64,000 bases of DNA, taken from the NCBI GenBank assembly GCA_963680875.1, contig OY804580.1, positions 94,393,353-94,457,352 of the forward strand, read 5' to 3'. Source of the DNA: Bathymodiolus brooksi. Lineage: Eukaryota > Mollusca > Bivalvia > Mytilida > Modiolidae. Shown one piece after another: positions 15,000 to 30,400 of the stretch; the stretch's first letter is position 1; every line of letters begins with the position of its first letter. Under the pieces are notes generated by a model. The model was not told the origin of the DNA. It did not search any database and worked only from the letters and a program-made list of their open reading frames with translations. Both the position numbers and the translations under genes were made by a program.

Positions 15000-15051
15000 A
15001 GGTCATTAATTACACTAACATCAACAAAACAAGCAATCACATTTCACCTAA
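15000..15051 (+). repeat. 52-bp deleted monomer, copy 3
   Basis: It has the same deletion and flanks. In this unit the second monomer downstream has a private AACAGAGATGG (about 15135). Confidence 0.95.
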
Positions 15052-16139
15052 AGAAATTTTAAACAGTGATGGTCATCAATTACACTGACATCAACAAAAC
15101 AAACAATCACCTATCGCCTAAAGAAAGCTTAAACAGAGATGGACAACAATTACACTGACATCAACAAAACAAACAATCACCTCTCACCTAAAGAAAGATT
15201 AAACAGTCATGGTCATCAATTACACTGACATCAACAAAACAAACAATCACCTATCGCCTAAAGAAAGTTTAAACAGTGATGGTCATCAATTACACTAACA
15301 TCAACACAACAAACAATCACCTCTCACCTAAAGAAAGCTTAAACAGTGATGGACAACAATTGCACTGACATCAACAAAACAAACAATCACCTCTCACCTA
15401 AAGAAAGTTTAAACAGTGATGGACAACAATTACACTGACATCAACAAAACAAACAATCACCTCTCACCTAAGGAAAGTTTAAACAGTGAAGGTCATCAAT
15501 TACACTGACATCAACAAAACAAACAATCACCTCTCACCTAAAGAAAAATTAAACAGTGATGGTCATCAATTACACTGACATAAACAAAACAAACAATCAC
15601 CTCTCACCTAAAGAAAGTTTACACAGTGAAGGTCATCAATTACACTAACATCAACAAAACAAACAATCACCTCTCACCTAAAGAAAGTTTAAACAGTGAT
15701 GGTCATCAATTACACTGATATCAACAAAACAAACAATCACCTCTCACCTAAAGAAAGTTTAAACAGTAATGGTCATCAATTACACTGATATCAACAAAAC
15801 AAACAATCCCCTCTCACCTAAAGAAAGTTTAAATAGTGATGGTCATCTATTACACTAACATCAACAAAACAAACAATCACATTTCACCTAAATAAAGTTT
15901 AAACAGTCATGGTCATCAATTACACTGACATCAACAAAACAAACAATCACCTCTCACCTAAAGAAAGTTTAAACTGTGATGGTCATCTATTACACTAACA
16001 TCAACACAACAAACAATCCCCCCTCACCTAAAGAAAGTTTAAATAGTGATGGTCATCTATTACACTAACATCAACAAAACAAACAATCACATTTCACCTA
16101 AATAAAGTTTAAACAGTCATGGTCATCAATTACACTGAC

Positions 16140-16164
16140 ATTATCAAAACAAAACAATGACCTC
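16140..16164 (+). repeat. 'attatc' HOR landmark (representative)
   Basis: The monomer reads GACATTATCAAAACAAAAC instead of GACATCAACAAAACAAAC, one base longer. Markers lie at 4148, 8467, 16140, 20879, 28554, 32681, 35113 and 39240. Five of these are followed by CAATGACC or CAATCACC in a unit-specific way. From 43.5 kb on, a 70-bp form without the extra A replaces it, a consistent difference between the two halves of the window. Confidence 0.88.
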
Positions 16165-19100
16165 TCACCTAAAGAAAGTTTAAACAGTGATGGTCATCAA
16201 TTACACTAACATCAACAAAACAAACAATCACCTCTCACCTAAAGAAAGTTTAAACAGTGATGGACAACAATTACACTAACATCAACACAACAAACAATCA
16301 CCTCTCACCTAAAGAAAGTTTAAACAGTGATGGACAACAATTACACTGACATCAACAAAACAAACAATCACCTCTCACCTAAAGAAAGTTTAAACAGTGA
16401 TGGACAACAATTACACTGACATCAACAAAGCAAACAATCACCTCTCACCTAAGGAAAGTTTAAACAGTGAAGGTCATCAATTACACTGACATCAACAAAA
16501 CAAACAATCACCTCTCACCTAAAGAAAGTTTAAACAGTGATGGACAACAATTACACTAACATCAACACAACAAGCAATCACCTCTCACCTAAAGAAAGTT
16601 TAAACAGTGATGGTCATCAATTACACTAACATCAACAAAACAAACAATCACCTCTCACCTAAAGAAAAATTAAACAGTGATGGTCATCAATTACACTGAC
16701 ATAAACAAAACAAACAATCACCTCTCACCTAAAGAAAGTTTACACAGTGAAGGTCATCAATTACACTAACATCAACAAAACCAACAATCACCTCTCACCT
16801 AAAGAAAGTTTAAACAGTGATGGTCATCAATTACACTAACATCAACAAAACAAACAATCACCTCTCACCTAAAGAAAGTTTAAACAGTGATGGACAACAA
16901 TTACACTAACATCAACACAACAAACAATCACCTCTCACCTAAAGAAAGTTTAAACAGTGATGGACAACAATTACACTGACATCAACAAAACAAACAATCA
17001 CCTCTCACCTAAAGAAAGTTTAAACAGTGATGGACAACAATTACACTGACATCAACAAAACAAACAATCACCTCTCACCTAAGGAAAGTTTAAACAGTGA
17101 AGGTCATCAATTACACTGACATCAACAAAACAAACAATCACCTCTCACCTAAAGAAAGTTTAAACAGTGAAGGTCATCAATTACACTGACATCAACAAAA
17201 CAAACAATCACCTCTCACCTAAAGAAAGTTTAAACAGTGATGGTCATCAATTACACTAACATAAACAAAACAAACAATCACCTCTCACCTAAAGAAAGTT
17301 TAAACAGTGATGGTCATCAATTACACTAACATCAACAAAACCAACAATCACCTCTCACCTAAAGAAAGTTTAAACAGTGATTGTCATCAATTACACTAAC
17401 ATCAACAAAACAAACAATAACCTCTCACCTAAAGAAAGTTTAAACAGTGATGGTCATCAATTACACTAACATCAACAAAACAAACAATCACCTCTCACCT
17501 AAAGAAAGTTTAAACAGTGATGGTCATCAATTACACTAACATCAACAAAACCAACAATCACCTCTCACCTAAAGAAAGTTTAAACAGTGATTGTCATCAA
17601 TTACACTAACATCAACAAAACAAACAATAACCTCTCGCCTAAAGAAAGTTTAAACAGTGATTGTCATCAATTACACTAACATCAACAAAACAAACAATCA
17701 CCTCACACCTAAAGAAAGTTTAAACAGTGATGGTCATCAATTACACTAACATAAACAACACAAACAATCACCTCTCACCTAAAGAAAGTTTAAACAGTGA
17801 TGGTCATCAATTACACTAACATAAACAACACAAACAATCACCTCTCACCTAAAGAAAGTTTAAACAGTGATGGTCATCAATTACACTAACATCAACAAAA
17901 CAAACAATCACCTCTCACCTAAAGAAAGTTTAAACAGTGATGGTCATCAATTACACTAACATCAACAAAACAAACAATCACCTCTCACCTAAAGAAAGCT
18001 TAAACAGTGATGGTCATCAATTACACTAACATAAACAAACAAACAATCACCTTTCACCTAAAGAAAGTTTAAACAGTGATGGTCATCAATTACACTAACA
18101 TCAACAAAACAAACAATCACCTCTCACCTAAAGAAAGTTTAAACAGTGATGGACAACAATTACACTAACATAAACAAAACAAACAATCACCTCTCACCTA
18201 AAGAAAGCTTAAACAGTGATGGTCATCAATTACACTAACATAAACAACACAAACAATCACCTCTCACCTAAAGAAAGCTTAAACAGTGATGGTCATCAAT
18301 TACACTAACATAAACAACACAAACAATCACCTCTCACCTAAAGAAAGTTTAAACAGTGATGGTCATCAATTACACTAACATCAACAAAACAAACAATCAC
18401 CTCTCACCTAAAGAAAGTTTAAACAGTGATGGTCATCAATTACACTAACATCAACAAAACAAACAATCACCTCTCACCTAAAGAAAGCTTAAACAGTGAT
18501 TGTCATCAATTACAGTAACATAAACAAAACAAACAATCACCTTTCACCTAAAGAAAGTTTAAGCAGTGATGGTCATCAATTACACTGACATAAACAAACA
18601 AACAATCACCTTTCACCTAAAGAAAGTTTAAACAATGATGGTCATCAATTACACTAACATCAACAAAACAAACAATCACCTTTCACCTAAAGAAAGTTTA
18701 AACAGTGATTGTCATCAATTACACTGACATAAACAAACAAACAATCACCTCTCACCTAAAGAAAGTTTAAACAGTGATGGTCATCAATTACACTAACATC
18801 AACAAAACAAACAATCACCTTTCACCTAAAGAAAGTTTAAACAATGATGGTCATCAATTACACTAACATCAACAAAACAAACAATCACCTCTCACCTAAA
18901 GAAAGTTTAAACAGTGATGGTCATCAATTACACTAACATCAACAAAACAAACAATCACCTTTCACCTAAAGAAAGTTTAAACAGTGATTGTCATCAATTA
19001 CACTGACATAAACAAACAAACAATCACCTCTCACCTAAAGAAAGTTTAAACAGTGATGGTCATCAATTACACTAACATCAACAAAACAAACAATCACCTC

Positions 19101-19738
19101 TCACCTAAAGAAAGTTTAAACAGTGATGGTCATCAATTACACTAACATCAACAAAACAAACAATCACCTCACACCTAAAGAAAGTTTAAACAGTGATGGT
19201 CATCAATTACACTAACATCAACAAAACAAACAATCACCTCTCACCTAAAGAAAGTTTAAACGGTGATGGTCATCAATTACACTAACATCAACAAACAAAC
19301 AATCACCTCACACCTAAAGAAAGTTTAAACAGTGATGGTCATCAATTACACTAACATCAACAAAAAAAAACAATCACCTCTCACCTAAAGAAAGTTTAAA
19401 CAGTGATGGTCATCAATTACACTAACATCAACAACACAAACAATCACCTCTCACCTAAAGAAAGTTTAAACAGTGATGGTCATCAATTACACTAACATCA
19501 ACAAAACAAACAATCACCTCTCACCTAAAGAAAGTTTAAACAGTGATGGTCATCAATTACACTAACATCAACAAAAGAAACAATCACCTCTCACCTAAAG
19601 AAAGTTTAAACAGTGATGGTCATCTATTACACTGACATAAACAAAACAAACAATCACCTCTCACCTAAAGAAAGTTTAAACAGTGATGGTCATCAATTAC
19701 ACTAACATCAACAACACAAGCAATCACCTCTCTCCTAA

Positions 19739-19790
19739 AGGTCATTAATTACACTAACATCAACAAAACAAGCAATCACATTTCACCTAA
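19739..19790 (+). repeat. 52-bp deleted monomer, copy 4
   Basis: It has the same deletion and flanks. It is 4,739 bp from copy 3, which defines the canonical HOR-1 length. Confidence 0.95.
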
Positions 19791-22700
19791 AGAAATTTTA
19801 AACAGTGATGGTCATCAATTACACTGACATCAACAAAACAAACAATCACCTATCGCCTAAAGAAAGCTTAAACAGTGATGGACAACAATTACACTGACAT
19901 CAACAAAACAAACAATCACCTCTCACCTAAAGAAAGATTAAACAGTCATGGTCATCAATTACACTGACATCAACAAAACAAACAATCACCTATCGCCTAA
20001 AGAAAGTTTAAACAGTGATGGTCATCAATTACACTAACATCAACACAACAAACAATCACCTCTCACCTAAAGAAAGCTTAAACAGTGATGGACAACAATT
20101 ACACTGACATCAACAAAACAAACAATCACCTCTCACCTAAAGAAAGTTTAAACAGTGATGGACAACAATTACACTGACATCAACAAAACAAACAATCACC
20201 TCTCACCTAAAGAAAGTTTACACAGTGAAGGTCATCAATTACACTAACATCAACAAAACAAACAATCACCTCTCACCTAAAGAAAAATTAAACAGTGATG
20301 GTCATCAATTACACTGACATAAACAAAACAAACAATCACCTCTCACCTAAAGAAAGTTTACACAGTGAAGGTCATCAATTACACTAACATCAACAAAACA
20401 AACAATCACCTCTCACCTAAAGAAAGTTTAAACAGTGATGGTCATCAATTACACTGATATCAACAAAACAAACAATCACCTCTCACCTAAAGAAAGTTTA
20501 AACAGTAATGGTCATCAATTACACTGATATCAACAAAACAAACAATCCCCTCTCACCTAAAGAAAGTTTAAATAGTGATGGTCATCTATTACACTAACAT
20601 CAACAAAACAAACAATCACATTTCACCTAAATAAAGTTTAAACAGTCATGGTCATCAATTACACTGACATCAACAAAACAAACAATCACCTCTCACCTAA
20701 AGAAAGTTTAAACTGTGATGGTCATCTATTACACTAACATCAACACAACAAACAATCCCCTCTCACCTAAAGAAAGTTTAAATAGTGATGGTCATCTATT
20801 ACACTAACATCAACAAAACAAACAATCACATTTCACCTAAATAAAGTTTAAACAGTCATGGTCATCAATTACACTGACATTATCAAAACAAAACAATGAC
20901 CTCTCACCTAAAGAAAGTTTAAACAGTGATGGTCATCAATTACACTAACATCAACAAAACAAACAATCACCTCTCACCTAAAGAAAGTTTAAACAGTGAT
21001 GGACAACAATTACACTAACATCAACACAACAAACAATCACCTCTCACCTAAAGAAAGTTTAAACAGTGATGGACAACAATTACACTGACATCAACAAAAC
21101 AAACAATCACCTCTCACCTAAAGAAAGTTTAAACAGTGATGGACAACAATTACACTGACATCAACAAAGCAAACAATCACCTCTCACCTAAGGAAAGTTT
21201 AAACAGTGAAGGTCATCAATTACACTGACATCAACAAAACAAACAATCACCTCTCACCTAAAGAAAGTTTAAACAGTGATGGACAACAATTACACTAACA
21301 TCAACACAACAAGCAATCACCTCTCACCTAAAGAAAGTTTAAACAGTGATGGTCATCAATTACACTAACATCAACAAAACAAACAATCACCTCTCACCTA
21401 AAGAAAAATTAAACAGTGATGGTCATCAATTACACTGACATAAACAAAACAAACAATCACCTCTCACCTAAAGAAAGTTTACACAGTGAAGGTCATCAAT
21501 TACACTAACATCAACAAAACCAACAATCACCTCTCACCTAAAGAAAGTTTAAACAGTGATGGTCATCAATTACACTAACATCAACAAAACAAACAATCAC
21601 CTCTCACCTAAAGAAAGTTTAAACAGTGATGGACAACAATTACACTAACATCAACACAACAAACAATCACCTCTCACCTAAAGAAAGTTTAAACAGTGAT
21701 GGACAACAATTACACTGACATCAACAAAACAAACAATCACCTCTCACCTAAAGAAAGTTTAAACAGTGATGGACAACAATTACACTGACATCAACAAAAC
21801 AAACAATCACCTCTCACCTAAGGAAAGTTTAAACAGTGAAGGTCATCAATTACACTGACATCAACAAAACAAACAATCACCTCTCACCTAAAGAAAGTTT
21901 AAACAGTGAAGGTCATCAATTACACTGACATCAACAAAACAAACAATCACCTCTCACCTAAAGAAAGTTTAAACAGTGATGGTCATCAATTACACTAACA
22001 TCAACAAAACAAACAATCACCTCTCACCTAAAGAAAGTTTAAACAGTGATGGTCATCAATTACACTAACATCAACAAAACCAACAATCACCTCTCACCTA
22101 AAGAAAGTTTAAACAGTGATTGTCATCAATTACACTAACATCAACAAAACAAACAATAACCTCTCACCTAAAGAAAGTTTAAACAGTGATGGTCATCAAT
22201 TACACTAACATCAACAAAACAAACAATCACCTCTCACCTAAAGAAAGTTTAAACAGTGATGGTCATCAATTACACTAACATCAACAAAACCAACAATCAC
22301 CTCTCACCTAAAGAAAGTTTAAACAGTGATTGTCATCAATTACACTAACATCAACAAAACAAACAATAACCTCTCGCCTAAAGAAAGTTTAAACAGTGAT
22401 TGTCATCAATTACACTAACATCAACAAAACAAACAATCACCTCACACCTAAAGAAAGTTTAAACAGTGATGGTCATCAATTACACTAACATAAACAACAC
22501 AAACAATCACCTCTCACCTAAAGAAAGTTTAAACAGTGATGGTCATCAATTACACTAACATAAACAACACAAACAATCACCTCTCACCTAAAGAAAGTTT
22601 AAACAGTGATGGTCATCAATTACACTAACATCAACAAAACAAACAATCACCTCTCACCTAAAGAAAGTTTAAACAGTGATGGTCATCAATTACACTAACA

Positions 22701-25700
22701 TCAACAAAACAAACAATCACCTCTCACCTAAAGAAAGCTTAAACAGTGATGGTCATCAATTACACTAACATAAACAAACAAACAATCACCTTTCACCTAA
22801 AGAAAGTTTAAACAGTGATGGTCATCAATTACACTAACATCAACAAAACAAACAATCACCTCTCACCTAAAGAAAGTTTAAACAGTGATGGACAACAATT
22901 ACACTAACATAAACAAAACAAACAATCACCTCTCACCTAAAGAAAGCTTAAACAGTGATGGTCATCAATTACACTAACATAAACAACACAAACAATCACC
23001 TCTCACCTAAAGAAAGTTTAAACAGTGATGGTCATCAATTACACTAACATCAACAAAACAAACAATCACCTCTCACCTAAAGAAAGTTTAAACAATGATG
23101 GTCATCAATTACACTAACATCAACAAAACAAACAATCACCTCTCACCTAAAGAAAGTTTAAACAGTGATGGTCATCAATTACACTAACATCAACAAAACA
23201 AACAATCACCTCTCACCTAAAGAAAGTTTAAACAGTGATGGTCATCAATTACACTAACATCAACAAAACAAACAATCACCTCTCACCTAAAGAAAGCTTA
23301 AACAGTGATTGTCATCAATTACAGTAACATAAACAAAACAAACAATCACCTTTCACCTAAAGAAAGTTTAAACAGTGATTGTCATCAATTACACTGACAT
23401 AAACAAACAAACAATCACCTCTCACCTAAAGAAAGTTTAAACAGTGATGGTCATCAATTACACTAACATCAACAAAACAAACAATCACCTTTCACCTAAA
23501 GAAAGTTTAAACAGTGATTGTCATCAATTACACTGACATAAACAAACAAACAATCACCTCTCACCTAAAGAAAGTTTAAACAGTGATGGTCATCAATTAC
23601 ACTAACATCAACAAAACAAACAATCACCTCTCACCTAAAGAAAGTTTAAACAATGATGGTCATCAATTACACTAACATCAACAAAACAAACAATCACCTC
23701 TCACCTAAAGAAAGTTTAAACAGTGATGGTCATCAATTACACTAACATCAACAAAACAAACAATCACCTTTCACCTAAAGAAAGTTTAAACAGTGATTGT
23801 CATCAATTACACTGACATAAACAAACAAACAATCACCTCTCACCTAAAGAAAGTTTAAACAGTGATGGTCATCAATTACACTAACATCAACAAAACAAAC
23901 AATCACCTCTCACCTAAAGAAAGTTTAAACAGTGATGGACAACAATTACACTAACATCAACACAACAAACAATCACCTCTCACCTAAAGAAAGTTTAAAC
24001 AGTGATGGACAACAATTACACTGACATCAACAAAACAAACAATCACCTCTCACCTAAAGAAAGTTTAAACAGTGATGGACAACAATTACACTGACATCAA
24101 CAAAACAAACAATCACCTCTCACCTAAGGAAAGTTTAAACAGTAAAGGTCATCAATTACACTGACATCAACAAAACAAACAATCACCTCTCACCTAAAGA
24201 AAGTTTAAACAGTGAAGGTCATCAATTACACTGACATCAACAAAACAAACAATCACCTCTCACCTAAAGAAAGTTTAAACAGTAATGGTCATCAATTACA
24301 CTAACATCAACAAAACAAACAATCACCTCTCACCTAAAGAAAGTTTAAACAGTGATGGTCATCAATTACACTAACATCAACAAAACAAACAATCACCTCT
24401 CACCTAAAGAAAGTTTAAACAGTGATGGTCATCAATTACACTAACATCAACAAAACACACAATCACCTCTCACCTAAAGAAAGTTTAAACAGTGATTGTC
24501 ATCAATTACACTAACATCAACAAAACAAACAATAACCTCTCGCCTAAAGAAAGTTTAAACAGTGATTGTCATCAATTACACTAACATCAACAAAACAAAC
24601 AATCACCTCACACCTAAAGAAAGTTTAAACAGTGATGGTCATCAATTACACTAACATAAACAACACAAACAATCACCTCTCACCTAAAGAAAGTTTAAAC
24701 AGTGATGGTCATCAATTACACTAACATAAACAACACAAACAATCACCTCTCACCTAAAGAAAGTTTAAACTGTGATGGTCATCAATTACACTGACATCAA
24801 CAAAACAAACAATCACCTCTCACCTAAAGAAAGTTTAAACAGTGAAGGTCATCAATTACACTGACATCAACAAAACAAACAATCACCTCTCACCTAAAGA
24901 AAGTTTAAACAGTGATGGTCATCAATTACACTAACATCAACAAAACAAACAATCACCTCTCACCTAAAGAAAGTTTAAACAGTGATGGTCATCAATTACA
25001 CTAACATCAACAAAACCAACAATCACCTCTCACCTAAAGAAAGTTTAAACAGTGATTGTCATCAATTACACTAACATCAACAAAACAAACAATAACCTCT
25101 CACCTAAAGAAAGTTTAAACAGTGATGGTCATCAATTACACTAACATCAACAAAACAAACAATCACCTCTCACCTAAAGAAAGTTTAAACAGTGATGGTC
25201 ATCAATTACACTAACATCAACAAAACCAACAATCACCTCTCACCTAAAGAAAGTTTAAACAGTGATTGTCATCAATTACACTAACATCAACAAAACAAAC
25301 AATAACCTCTCGCCTAAAGAAAGTTTAAACAGTGATTGTCATCAATTACACTAACATCAACAAAACAAACAATCACCTCACACCTAAAGAAAGTTTAAAC
25401 AGTGATGGTCATCAATTACACTAACATAAACAACACAAACAATCACCTCTCACCTAAAGAAAGTTTAAACAGTGATGGTCATCAATTACACTAACATAAA
25501 CAACACAAACAATCACCTCTCACCTAAAGAAAGTTTAAACAGTGATGGTCATCAATTACACTAACATCAACAAAACAAACAATCACCTCTCACCTAAAGA
25601 AAGTTTAAACAGTGATGGTCATCAATTACACTGACATCAACAAAACAAACAATCACCTCTCACCTAAAGAAAGCTTAAACAGTGATGGTCATCAATTACA

Positions 25701-27413
25701 CTAACATAAACAAACAAACAATCACCTTTCACCTAAAGAAAGTTTAAACAGTGATGGTCATCAATTACACTAACATCAACAAAACAAACAATCACCTCTC
25801 ACCTAAAGAAAGTTTAAACAGTGATGGACAACAATTACACTAACATAAACAAAACAAACAATCACCTCTCACCTAAAGAAAGCTTAAACAGTGATGGTCA
25901 TCAATTACACTAACATAAACAACACAAACAATCACCTCTCACCTAAAGAAAGCTTAAACAGTGATGGTCATCAATTACACTAACATAAACAACACAAACA
26001 ATCACCTCTCACCTAAAGAAAGTTTAAACAGTGATGGTCATCAATTACACTAACATCAACAAGACAAACAATCACCTCTCACCTAAAGAAAGTTTAAACA
26101 GTGATGGTCATCAATTACACTAACATCAACAAAACAAACAATCACCTCTCACCTAAAGAAAGCTTAAACAGTGATTGTCATCAATTACAGTAACATAAAC
26201 AAAACAAACAATCACCTTTCACCTAAAGAAAGTTTAAGCAGTGATGGTCATCAATTACACTGACATAAACAAACAAACAATCACCTTTCACCTAAAGAAA
26301 GTTTAAACAATGATGGTCATCAATTACACTAACATCAACAAAACAAACAATCACCTTTCACCTAAAGAAAGTTTAAACAGTGATTGTCATCAATTACACT
26401 GACATAAACAAACAAACAATCACCTCTCACCTAAAGAAAGTTTAAACAGTGATGGTCATCAATTACACTAACATCAACAAAACAAACAATCACCTCTCAC
26501 CTAAAGAAAGTTTAAACAATGATGGTCATCAATTACACTAACATCAACAAAACAAACAATCACCTCTCACCTAAAGAAAGTTTAAACAGTGATGGTCATC
26601 AATTACACTAACATCAACAAAACAAACAATCACCTTTCACCTAAAGAAAGTTTAAACAGTGATTGTCATCAATTACACTGACATAAACAAACAAACAATC
26701 ACCTCTCACCTAAAGAAAGTTTAAACAGTGATGGTCATCAATTACACTAACATCAACAAAACAAACAATCACCTCTCACCTAAAGAAAGTTTAAACAGTG
26801 ATGGTCATCAATTACACTAACATCAACAAAACAAACAATCACCTCACACCTAAAGAAAGTTTAAACAGTGATGGTCATCAATTACACTAACATCAACAAA
26901 ACAAACAATCACCTCTCACCTAAAGAAAGTTTAAACGGTGATGGTCATCAATTACACTAACATCAACAAACAAACAATCACCTCACACCTAAAGAAAGTT
27001 TAAACAGTGATGGTCATCAATTACACTAACATCAACAAAAAAAAACAATCACCTCTCACCTAAAGAAAGTTTAAACAGTGATGGTCATCAATTACACTAA
27101 CATCAACAACACAAACAATCACCTCTCACCTAAAGAAAGTTTAAACAGTGATGGTCATCAATTACACTAACATCAACAAAACAAACAATCACCTCTCACC
27201 TAAAGAAAGTTTAAACAGTGATGGTCATCAATTACACTAACATCAACAAAAGAAACAATCACCTCTCACCTAAAGAAAGTTTAAACAGTGATGGTCATCT
27301 ATTACACTGACATAAACAAAACAAACAATCACCTCTCACCTAAAGAAAGTTTAAACAGTGATGGTCATCAATTACACTAACATCAACAACACAAGCAATC
27401 ACCTCTCTCCTAA
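19739..27413 (+). repeat. HOR-1 unit, 110 monomers (expanded)
   Basis: This unit is 7,675 bp, again 110 monomers, with nine 69-bp copies instead of eleven, which explains the 2-bp difference from the unit starting at 7327. Its 52-bp and 'attatc' markers lie 12,412 bp from those of that unit. The extra 42 monomers again come from a second copy of the central block: 'agtaac' markers are at 23323 and 26189. A junction is visible near 24,770, where a monomer with AACTGTG follows two AACAACAC monomers. Confidence 0.87.
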
Positions 27414-30400
27414 AGGTCATTAATTACACTAACATCAACAAAACAAGCAATCACATTTCACCTAAAGAAATTTTAAACAGTGATGGTCATCAATTACACT
27501 GACATCAACAAAACAAACAATCACCTATCGCCTAAAGAAAGCTTAAACAGTGATGGACAACAATTACACTGACATCAACAAAACAAACAATCACCTCTCA
27601 CCTAAAGAAAGATTAAACAGTCATGGTCATCAATTACACTGACATCAACAAAACAAACAATCACCTATCGCCTAAAGAAAGTTTAAACAGTGATGGTCAT
27701 CAATTACACTAACATCAACACAACAAACAATCACCTCTCACCTAAAGAAAGCTTAAACAGTGATGGACAACAATTACACTGACATCAACAAAACAAACAA
27801 TCACCTCTCACCTAAAGAAAGTTTAAACAGTGATGGACAACAATTACACTGACATCAACAAAACAAACAATCACCTCTCACCTAAGGAAAGTTTAAACAG
27901 TGAAGGTCATCAATTACACTGACATCAACAAAACAAACAATCACCTCTCACCTAAAGAAAAATTAAACAGTGATGGTCATCAATTACACTGACATAAACA
28001 AAACAAACAATCACCTCTCACCTAAAGAAAGTTTACACAGTGAAGGTCATCAATTACACTAACATCAACAAAACAAACAATCACCTCTCACCTAAAGAAA
28101 GTTTAAACAGTGATGGTCATCAATTACACTGATATCAACAAAACAAACAATCACCTCTCACCTAAAGAAAGTTTAAACAGTAATGGTCATCAATTACACT
28201 GATATCAACAAAACAAACAATCCCCTCTCACCTAAAGAAAGTTTAAATAGTGATGGTCATCTATTACACTAACATCAACAAAACAAACAATCACATTTCA
28301 CCTAAATAAAGTTTAAACAGTCATGGTCATCAATTACACTGACATCAACAAAACAAACAATCACCTCTCACCTAAAGAAAGTTTAAACTGTGATGGTCAT
28401 CTATTACACTAACATCAACACAACAAACAATCCCCTCTCACCTAAAGAAAGTTTAAATAGTGATGGTCATCTATTACACTAACATCAACAAAACAAACAA
28501 TCACATTTCACCTAAATAAAGTTTAAACAGTCATGGTCATCAATTACACTGACATTATCAAAACAAAACAATGACCTCTCACCTAAAGAAAGTTTAAACA
28601 GTGATGGTCATCAATTACACTAACATCAACAAAACAAACAATCACCTCTCACCTAAAGAAAGTTTAAACAGTGATGGACAACAATTACACTAACATCAAC
28701 ACAACAAACAATCACCTCTCACCTAAAGAAAGTTTAAACAGTGATGGACAACAATTACACTGACATCAACAAAACAAACAATCACCTCTCACCTAAAGAA
28801 AGTTTAAACAGTGATGGACAACAATTACACTGACATCAACAAAGCAAACAATCACCTCTCACCTAAGGAAAGTTTAAACAGTGAAGGTCATCAATTACAC
28901 TGACATCAACAAAACAAACAATCACCTCTCACCTAAAGAAAGTTTAAACAGTGATGGACAACAATTACACTAACATCAACACAACAAGCAATCACCTCTC
29001 ACCTAAAGAAAGTTTAAACAGTGATGGTCATCAATTACACTAACATCAACAAAACAAACAATCACCTCTCACCTAAAGAAAAATTAAACAGTGATGGTCA
29101 TCAATTACACTGACATAAACAAAACAAACAATCACCTCTCACCTAAAGAAAGTTTACACAGTGAAGGTCATCAATTACACTAACATCAACAAAACCAACA
29201 ATCACCTCTCACCTAAAGAAAGTTTAAACAGTGATGGTCATCAATTACACTAACATCAACAAAACAAACAATCACCTCTCACCTAAAGAAAGTTTAAACA
29301 GTGATGGACAACAATTACACTAACATCAACACAACAAACAATCACCTCTCACCTAAAGAAAGTTTAAACAGTGATGGACAACAATTACACTGACATCAAC
29401 AAAACAAACAATCACCTCTCACCTAAAGAAAGTTTAAACAGTGATGGACAACAATTACACTGACATCAACAAAACAAACAATCACCTCTCACCTAAGGAA
29501 AGTTTAAACAGTGAAGGTCATCAATTACACTGACATCAACAAAACAAACAATCACCTCTCACCTAAAGAAAGTTTAAACAGTGAAGGTCATCAATTACAC
29601 TGACATCAACAAAACAAACAATCACCTCTCACCTAAAGAAAGTTTAAACAGTGATGGTCATCAATTACACTAACATCAACAAAACAAACAATCACCTCTC
29701 ACCTAAAGAAAGTTTAAACAGTGATGGTCATCAATTACACTAACATCAACAAAACCAACAATCACCTCTCACCTAAAGAAAGTTTAAACAGTGATTGTCA
29801 TCAATTACACTAACATCAACAAAACAAACAATAACCTCTCACCTAAAGAAAGTTTAAACAGTGATGGTCATCAATTACACTAACATCAACAAAACAAACA
29901 ATCACCTCTCACCTAAAGAAAGTTTAAACAGTGATGGTCATCAATTACACTAACATCAACAAAACCAACAATCACCTCTCACCTAAAGAAAGTTTAAACA
30001 GTGATTGTCATCAATTACACTAACATCAACAAAACAAACAATAACCTCTCGCCTAAAGAAAGTTTAAACAGTGATTGTCATCAATTACACTAACATCAAC
30101 AAAACAAACAATCACCTCACACCTAAAGAAAGTTTAAACAGTGATGGTCATCAATTACACTAACATAAACAACACAAACAATCACCTCTCACCTAAAGAA
30201 AGTTTAAACAGTGATGGTCATCAATTACACTAACATAAACAACACAAACAATCACCTCTCACCTAAAGAAAGTTTAAACAGTGATGGTCATCAATTACAC
30301 TAACATCAACAAAACAAACAATCACCTCTCACCTAAAGAAAGTTTAAACAGTGATGGTCATCAATTACACTAACATCAACAAAACAAACAATCACCTCTC

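Larger units (their letters stand above)
15000..19738 (+). repeat. Canonical HOR-1 unit, 68 monomers, 4,739 bp
   Basis: I walked this unit monomer by monomer and counted 68: one of 52 bp, five of 69 bp, two of 71 bp and sixty of 70 bp, which sums to the observed 4,739 bp. Landmarks in order are the 52-bp monomer, an AAATTTTA monomer, AAGCTT/GACAAC and AGATTA monomers, AAGG with GAAGG, AAAAATTA, TTTACACAG, two GATATC monomers, and the AAATAG/TCTATT and TAAATAAAG group. Then come 'attatc' (16140), a second GACAAC cluster, GATTG monomers, AACAACAC pairs, AAGCTT monomers, 'agtaac' (18514), 69-bp GATTG copies, 'acggtg', the A-run monomer, AAAAGAAAC, TCTATT, and AACAACACAAGC just before the next 52-bp monomer. 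The same landmark order recurs in the other units. Confidence 0.92.
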
